This document shows positions 5,323 to 8,771 of a stretch of DNA of 8,771 bases, in pieces. Source of the DNA: Eubacteriales bacterium (lineage in GTDB: Bacteria > Bacillota > Clostridia > Oscillospirales > CAG-272). Each line of letters opens with the position of its first letter. The stretch's first letter is position 1. The stretch covers positions 1 through 8,771 of the forward strand of contig JAQVWU010000099.1 of assembly GCA_028709565.1 (NCBI GenBank), written 5' to 3'. Made by a program: the position numbers and the translations under genes. The notes beneath the pieces are model-generated. The model was not told where the DNA came from. It worked only from the letters and a program-made list of their open reading frames with translations, and made no database searches.

Positions 5323-5389
5323 AGTATACAATTCTATTACACCGGCGATACCTATATGTAACTTTTCTCTTAAATCTTCAAATTATATC

Positions 5390-5418
5390 TTGTTTATTAA
5401 CCGTATAAAATATATAAT
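5390..5418 (+). promoter_or_regulatory. Sigma-A promoter of the xpaC-telA unit
   Basis: TTGTTT at 5390-5395 is separated by 17 bases from a perfect TATAAT at 5413-5418. The predicted transcript start is near 5425, giving a leader of about 60 bases that ends in GGAGAGG, 7 bases before the ATG at 5486. Confidence 0.65.
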
Positions 5419-5485
5419 AATATTAGTCTATGATTTAAAATGATAAAATCCGGTCTATACAGGCGAAGGGCGGAGAGGTTAAACC

Positions 5486-6145
5486 ATGCATGAAATAATA
5501 GAATACGATTTGAAACTTGTAAAATCTCCCGTTCCATACATATCTGTCGGAGCGTTTTGGATTTTATGGGCACTGACGCTGCCGCTTTATTTATGGTATC
5601 ACTTTGTCATAGCGGCTCTCGTATCGATAGCCGTCTATTTTATTGCCGCAAGACTTTTTCCCGCCAAACAGGTAAAGGTTCCGCGCAGGCAGCGAATCGA
5701 ACTCAGCGGGGACGCCGAGGTTGACCGGCAGATAAAAGACGCGCGTGAAACCATAAACAGCGTTGAAACATCGGTTAAAGCGATTGAAAAACTTAACCCG
5801 GCTCTTGCGGGAGATGCCACGCGGCTGATTGCCAGCGGACACAAAATCCTCGCCTATATATCCAAAAATCCCGACCGCGCGCCGCTGGTCCGAAGATTCC
5901 TGAATTATTACCTGCCCACACTCGACAAACTGCTCGCATCATATATAGAATTTAAAATGCATAATACCGCGCCTCAAACGGTCTGTGAAATCGAACAAAC
6001 GGTACCTGCCATGAAGGTGGTTTTTCAAAAGCAGATAGATAAACTGCTGATGGACCGCGAACTCGACATTTCCACCGATATCGACGTACTCGAAAGCAAG
6101 CTTGCCAGCGACGGACTGCAAATAAATCAGGAAGAAGAGCAATAA
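5486..6145 (+). CDS. xpaC: XpaC family protein (5-bromo-4-chloroindolyl phosphate hydrolysis family)
   Basis: This 219-residue protein has two membrane helices close to the N-terminus (about 19-36 and 38-57), then a helical cytoplasmic region rich in charged residues (about 70-219). The arrangement, and the core DRQIKDARETINSVETSV followed by FLNYYLPTLDKLLASYIE, match XpaC. The family was named after a Bacillus gene that affects hydrolysis of a chromogenic phosphate, but a real phosphatase activity is doubtful: no phosphatase motif is visible. XpaC proteins are almost always encoded beside TelA, as here with a 39-base gap, and the pair is linked to resistance to tellurite, antimicrobial peptides and other envelope stress. 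A membrane scaffold for TelA is a reasonable inference. Start support: GGAGAGG 7 bases upstream, with a good promoter before it. Confidence 0.82.
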   Translation: MHEIIEYDLKLVKSPVPYISVGAFWILWALTLPLYLWYHFVIAALVSIAVYFIAARLFPAKQVKVPRRQRIELSGDAEVDRQIKDARETINSVETSVKAIEKLNPALAGDATRLIASGHKILAYISKNPDRAPLVRRFLNYYLPTLDKLLASYIEFKMHNTAPQTVCEIEQTVPAMKVVFQKQIDKLLMDRELDISTDIDVLESKLASDGLQINQEEEQ

Positions 6146-6184
6146 TCCCAATTAAACCAAATATATATAATACAGGAGCGCGTT

Positions 6185-7342
6185 ATGAATACTGATACAC
6201 AGGAAACTAAAGGTATAGAACTGACCCTGACTCCGAATGTTACGATTACCCCGGCCTCCGCGCCCACCCCCGAAAGAGCCGCAAGCGCGACGGTGGAACA
6301 GGTTGTCTTTGACGAGAGCACCCTGACTCCCGCGGAACGCAAAATGGTACAGGAATTCTCGGAGAAAATTGACCTTACAAACTCATCTATGATTATACAA
6401 TACGGTTCCGGCGCGCAGTCGAAAATCGCCGATTTTTCCGATACTGCCCTGGGAAACGTGCGTTCCATGGACCTGGGAGAGGTAGGCGGTCTTATAACCG
6501 ATCTTGTTGTTGAACTGCGTGAGTTCGGTGTTGAGGAAGACGACAAAGGCGGCTTTTTGGGTTTCTTCAAAAAAACCGGAAATAAAATCGCCGCAATGAA
6601 AGCCAAATACGATAAAGCTGAAGTGAATGTGGATAAAATAAGCGGGATACTCGAGGGTCATCAGGACCGGCTGATAAAGGATATCGCGGTTCTGGATAAA
6701 CTCTATGAGCTGAACCTGCAGAATTTCAAAGAACTGTCCATGTATATTATTGCCGGCAAGAAAAAACTTAATCAGGCGCGCAGCGTCGATCTGGTCGAAT
6801 TTATCCGCCGCGCCGAAGAAACGCGCCTGCCTGAGGATGCTCAGACCGCGCGTGATTTTGCGGACCTGTGTGAACGTTTTGAAAAACGCATCCACGACCT
6901 TGAGCTGACCCGTATGGTATCCATACAGATGGCGCCGCAAATCAGGCTTGTACAAAACAATGATACGATGATGACCGAAAAAATACAGTCCACACTGGCG
7001 AATACAATACCGCTTTGGAAGAGCCAGATGGTAATTGCCCTCGGACTCGCCCATTCGCAGGAAGCGCTGGCGGCGCAGCGGGCGGTGACCGATATGACCA
7101 ACGAATTGCTCAAAAAGAACGCCGAAGCGCTTAAAGCCGGCACCGTGGAAACGGCTCGCGAAGCCGAACGGGGTATTGTCGACATTGAAACGCTGCAGGC
7201 GACAAACGCGTCGCTTATCTCCACCCTTGACGAAGTGCTCAAGATACAGGACGAAGGCAGGGAAAAGCGGCGCAGCGCGGAGGTTGAATTGCGTCGCATA
7301 GAGGGTGAACTGCGCACCAAACTGCTGGAAATAAAAAAATAA
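6185..7342 (+). CDS. telA: TelA family toxic anion resistance protein
   Basis: This 385-residue protein has no membrane segments. The first 40 or so residues are Thr/Pro/Ala-rich and probably disordered. The TelA domain follows: LTPAERKMVQEFSEKIDL, then GLGxFFKK-type GGFLGFFKKTGNKIAAMKAKYD, and long helices up to the end, including LELTRMVSIQMAPQIRLVQ and IPLWKSQMVIALGLAHSQEA, all recognisable in TelA/KlaA. The family takes part in resistance to tellurite and to some cell-wall antibiotics and bacteriocins. Its biochemical activity is unknown; it probably forms coiled-coil assemblies at the membrane. AGGAG lies 6 bases before the ATG. It is the second gene of the unit started by xpaC, and 34 bases separate it from the LemA-like gene, so the four genes are probably co-transcribed. 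The family call is firm, the phenotype is not predictable. Confidence 0.92.
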   Translation: MNTDTQETKGIELTLTPNVTITPASAPTPERAASATVEQVVFDESTLTPAERKMVQEFSEKIDLTNSSMIIQYGSGAQSKIADFSDTALGNVRSMDLGEVGGLITDLVVELREFGVEEDDKGGFLGFFKKTGNKIAAMKAKYDKAEVNVDKISGILEGHQDRLIKDIAVLDKLYELNLQNFKELSMYIIAGKKKLNQARSVDLVEFIRRAEETRLPEDAQTARDFADLCERFEKRIHDLELTRMVSIQMAPQIRLVQNNDTMMTEKIQSTLANTIPLWKSQMVIALGLAHSQEALAAQRAVTDMTNELLKKNAEALKAGTVETAREAERGIVDIETLQATNASLISTLDEVLKIQDEGREKRRSAEVELRRIEGELRTKLLEIKK

Positions 7343-7376
7343 TCGGGCACACTGACATACATGTTCGGAGGTTCGG

Positions 7377-7925
7377 ATGCGTAAACGAATAACAGCGCTG
7401 CTGCTTATGATTGTAATGATATTTATGGGCATACTCATAGGCAGCCGCAGATCTCTTGAAAGACTGAGAGATGAAACCGAAAAAATATTTGTTGACGGCG
7501 TATCGGGGGACGGCTACAGCATTCAGAGCGATCTTGACAAAATCCTGGCGGACAGCTATAATCTGTACACCGTCGCCAAGAATTATCTGAGTTTAACCGA
7601 CCCGCTCATGGAAGAATTGTTGTCGGCCCGCCAGCGGTTGGCGGAAAGCACAGACCCTTCCGAAAAGTTCAACGCCAATGAAAGCCTGCTTGAGGCGGTG
7701 ACGGCGCTTTATTTCAAAAACAAAGAAGCGCCCGGCCTGACCGAAGCCCACGCGAAGCTTGCGGCGCAGTTCTATACCGAGATTGTATCGCGTAACGGCA
7801 CCATAAAGAACGACGGTTATAACGAAGCCGCGCGCAAATACAACGGAACCCTGAAGAATTTTCCCGTATCGATTATTATGACTCTCATCCGGGTTGAACC
7901 GCTGGAGCTGTTCGCAGCCGCTTAA
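7377..7925 (+). CDS. Divergent LemA-like membrane protein
   Basis: This 182-residue protein starts with a single hydrophobic segment (about 5-22) after MRKR, then an extracytoplasmic helical region. The last 35 residues, YNEAARKYNGTLKNFP through PLELFAAA, fit the end of LemA proteins (YNxxVxxYNxxIxxFP...EYFxA). The N-terminal LemA hallmark, a Q-RR-DLIPNLV-like stretch after the helix, is not recognisable, and the region 30-60 reads quite differently, so this is a remote relative. LemA function is unknown; in bacteria it is usually next to a TPM-domain gene, as here with a 35-base gap, which supports the call. GGAGG 5 bases before the ATG fixes the start. I infer a membrane-anchored helical protein acting with the TPM protein. 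Confidence 0.65.
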   Translation: MRKRITALLLMIVMIFMGILIGSRRSLERLRDETEKIFVDGVSGDGYSIQSDLDKILADSYNLYTVAKNYLSLTDPLMEELLSARQRLAESTDPSEKFNANESLLEAVTALYFKNKEAPGLTEAHAKLAAQFYTEIVSRNGTIKNDGYNEAARKYNGTLKNFPVSIIMTLIRVEPLELFAAA

Positions 7926-7960
7926 ACAAATAACACCGGAGAAACCGCGAAAAATATTAT

Positions 7961-8771
7961 ATGAAAAAGCGATTGATTTTAATTTTTATGTTAACGGCTC
8001 TGTTTTTTATGGCAGCGCCCGTTTTTGCCGTAACGATACCCAAACCCACCGAAGCCTTTTATGTCAATGATTACGCCGATGTCATAAGCGAATCGTCCGA
8101 GTTCTATATCATTGAAAAAAACGACGCGCTCTACGCGTCCTGCGGCGCGCAGATTGTAATCGTAACGGTAAGCGGACTCGGCGGGGAAAACATAGAAAGA
8201 TATGCTCTGAGCATATTCAACGAATGGGAGATAGGTTCCGCCGATAAAAACAACGGCGTTCTGTTTTTGATATCGGTTGCCGACGAAGATTACTGGGCAC
8301 TGCAGGGCAGGGGGCTGGAAGACACACTGTCCTCCGGCATCCTCGCGGGTTATCTGGATGAATACGTAGAAAAGCCTTTTGCGGCGGGCGATTACGACGG
8401 CGCAGCGCTTGCTTTTTTCGACAGCGTATATGAAAATTTAATCGGCCAATACGGCCGTCCGAACGCGGTTAATGAGGGCAGCGACGGTGAATATACGCCC
8501 TCCTTCTTTGGTCTGATACGCGGTATACTGAGGTTTTTCGGCACAACCGGTATCATTATAATCATTATCATAATTTCGGTGCTCAGGTCATTGCCGCGGC
8601 GTTTCGGCGGTTTCTATCGCAGGCCGCGCTTCTTTCCACCCTTCTTCTTTGGCGGTCGCGGCGGTCGCGGCGGCCCGGGCGGATTCGGCGGTTTTGGCGG
8701 TTCAGGCGGTTCAGGCGGATCCGGAGGAGCGGGTCGATCAAGGGGAGGCGGCGGTTCTTCCCGGGGAGGAG
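7961..8771 (+). CDS. TPM-domain secreted/membrane protein (3' end missing)
   Basis: The frame stays open for 270 codons to the window's end. It opens with a signal peptide (MKKR, hydrophobic core, cut probably after VFA at residue 23). A TPM domain follows (about 33-165): FYVNDYADVIS, QIVIVTVSGLGGENIERYA, then FNEWEIGSADKNNGVLFLIS and a W-x-LQGRGLE element, as in the Psb32/YgcG-like family. Next come a single membrane helix with eight isoleucines in a row (198-205), a basic aromatic stretch, and a glycine-rich tail beginning with nine GGX triplets from residue 231. This order (signal, TPM outside, helix, Gly-rich tail) is standard, and the tail usually ends soon after. TPM domains were once called phosphatases, but activity in bacteria is uncertain. 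The ribosome-binding site is weak: GGAG lies 19 bases before the ATG, so the start or its coupling to the LemA-like gene is less sure. Confidence 0.88.
   Translation, partial: MKKRLILIFMLTALFFMAAPVFAVTIPKPTEAFYVNDYADVISESSEFYIIEKNDALYASCGAQIVIVTVSGLGGENIERYALSIFNEWEIGSADKNNGVLFLISVADEDYWALQGRGLEDTLSSGILAGYLDEYVEKPFAAGDYDGAALAFFDSVYENLIGQYGRPNAVNEGSDGEYTPSFFGLIRGILRFFGTTGIIIIIIIISVLRSLPRRFGGFYRRPRFFPPFFFGGRGGRGGPGGFGGFGGSGGSGGSGGAGRSRGGGGSSRGG
8651..8731 (+). repeat. Nine 9-base GGCGGTnnn repeats coding for GGX triplets
   Basis: In frame in the TPM gene, nine 9-base units encode GGR, GGR, GGP, GGF, GGF, GGS, GGS, GGS and GGA. The first two units are identical at the DNA level, as are two GGCGGTTCA units (8696-8713). 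Such a row can change length by slippage without a frameshift. Confidence 0.75.

Larger units (their letters stand above)
5185..5485. other. AT-rich divergent intergenic region
   Basis: The 301 bases between the MinD-like GTG and the xpaC ATG hold two back-to-back promoters (5224-5253 leftward, 5390-5418 rightward) and an 8-base repeat row at 5291-5322. The rest is strongly AT-rich; I see no open frame with a ribosome-binding site, no RNA gene and no clear hairpin. Confidence 0.7.

Noticed and set aside
5254..5485. Small RNA or small protein gene in the divergent intergenic region
   Set aside because: No hairpin with U-run, no conserved RNA pattern and no open frame with a ribosome-binding site; the region is explained by two promoters and AT-rich DNA.
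6383..7438. A 351-codon open frame on the minus strand across telA
   Set aside because: It lies opposite a well-conserved TelA gene, has no recognisable domain and no good ribosome-binding site; the composition of telA explains a long antisense frame.

Overview
The window looks like chromosomal DNA from a Gram-positive anaerobe of the class Clostridia (Bacillota). The evidence is the gene content (ThrE_2 exporter, VTC/DUF4956 pair, XpaC/TelA pair, LemA/TPM pair, MinD and methylglyoxal-synthase homologues), strong Shine-Dalgarno sites, TTG/GTG starts, and AT-rich intergenic DNA between genes of moderate GC. A genus cannot be named. I saw no rRNA, tRNA, CRISPR array, insertion sequence or phage gene.

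Layout, left to right. (1) The 3' end of a threonine/serine exporter subunit runs rightward and converges, with an 8-base gap, on a leftward PhnP-like metallo-beta-lactamase-fold gene. (2) Divergent from that gene is a rightward pair: a VTC-domain polyphosphate polymerase and a DUF4956 membrane protein. Their promoter overlaps a row of roughly 11-base-spaced TTAAC/TTTAC half-sites resembling a Pho box. (3) A leftward three-gene unit (about 5250 to 2791) encodes a MinD-like ATPase, a methylglyoxal-synthase-fold protein and a membrane acyltransferase, from a near-consensus promoter. (4) A divergent rightward unit from about 5413 encodes XpaC, TelA, a divergent LemA-like protein and a secreted/membrane TPM-domain protein that runs off the end.

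The most unusual part is unit 3. The methylglyoxal-synthase homologue aligns without gaps to the active enzyme but lacks the catalytic Asp and both His residues, while keeping most of the phosphate-binding residues. It lies next to a MinD-like ATPase without MinC or MinE. MinD and mgsA are neighbours in many clostridial min loci, so this looks like a repurposed paralogous copy. The acyltransferase that follows has its Shine-Dalgarno site inside a 14-bp hairpin starting 4 bases after the upstream stop codon. A 10-base tandem duplication also separates that site from the start codon, which suggests translational coupling or a switch. I infer a MinD-like ATPase plus a phosphometabolite-sensing pseudoenzyme tied to envelope acylation; nothing in the sequence proves this.

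The metallo-beta-lactamase homologue is also atypical: its HxHxDH metal motif reads RxDxEH. Several start codons are set here from ribosome-binding sites rather than from the longest open frame.
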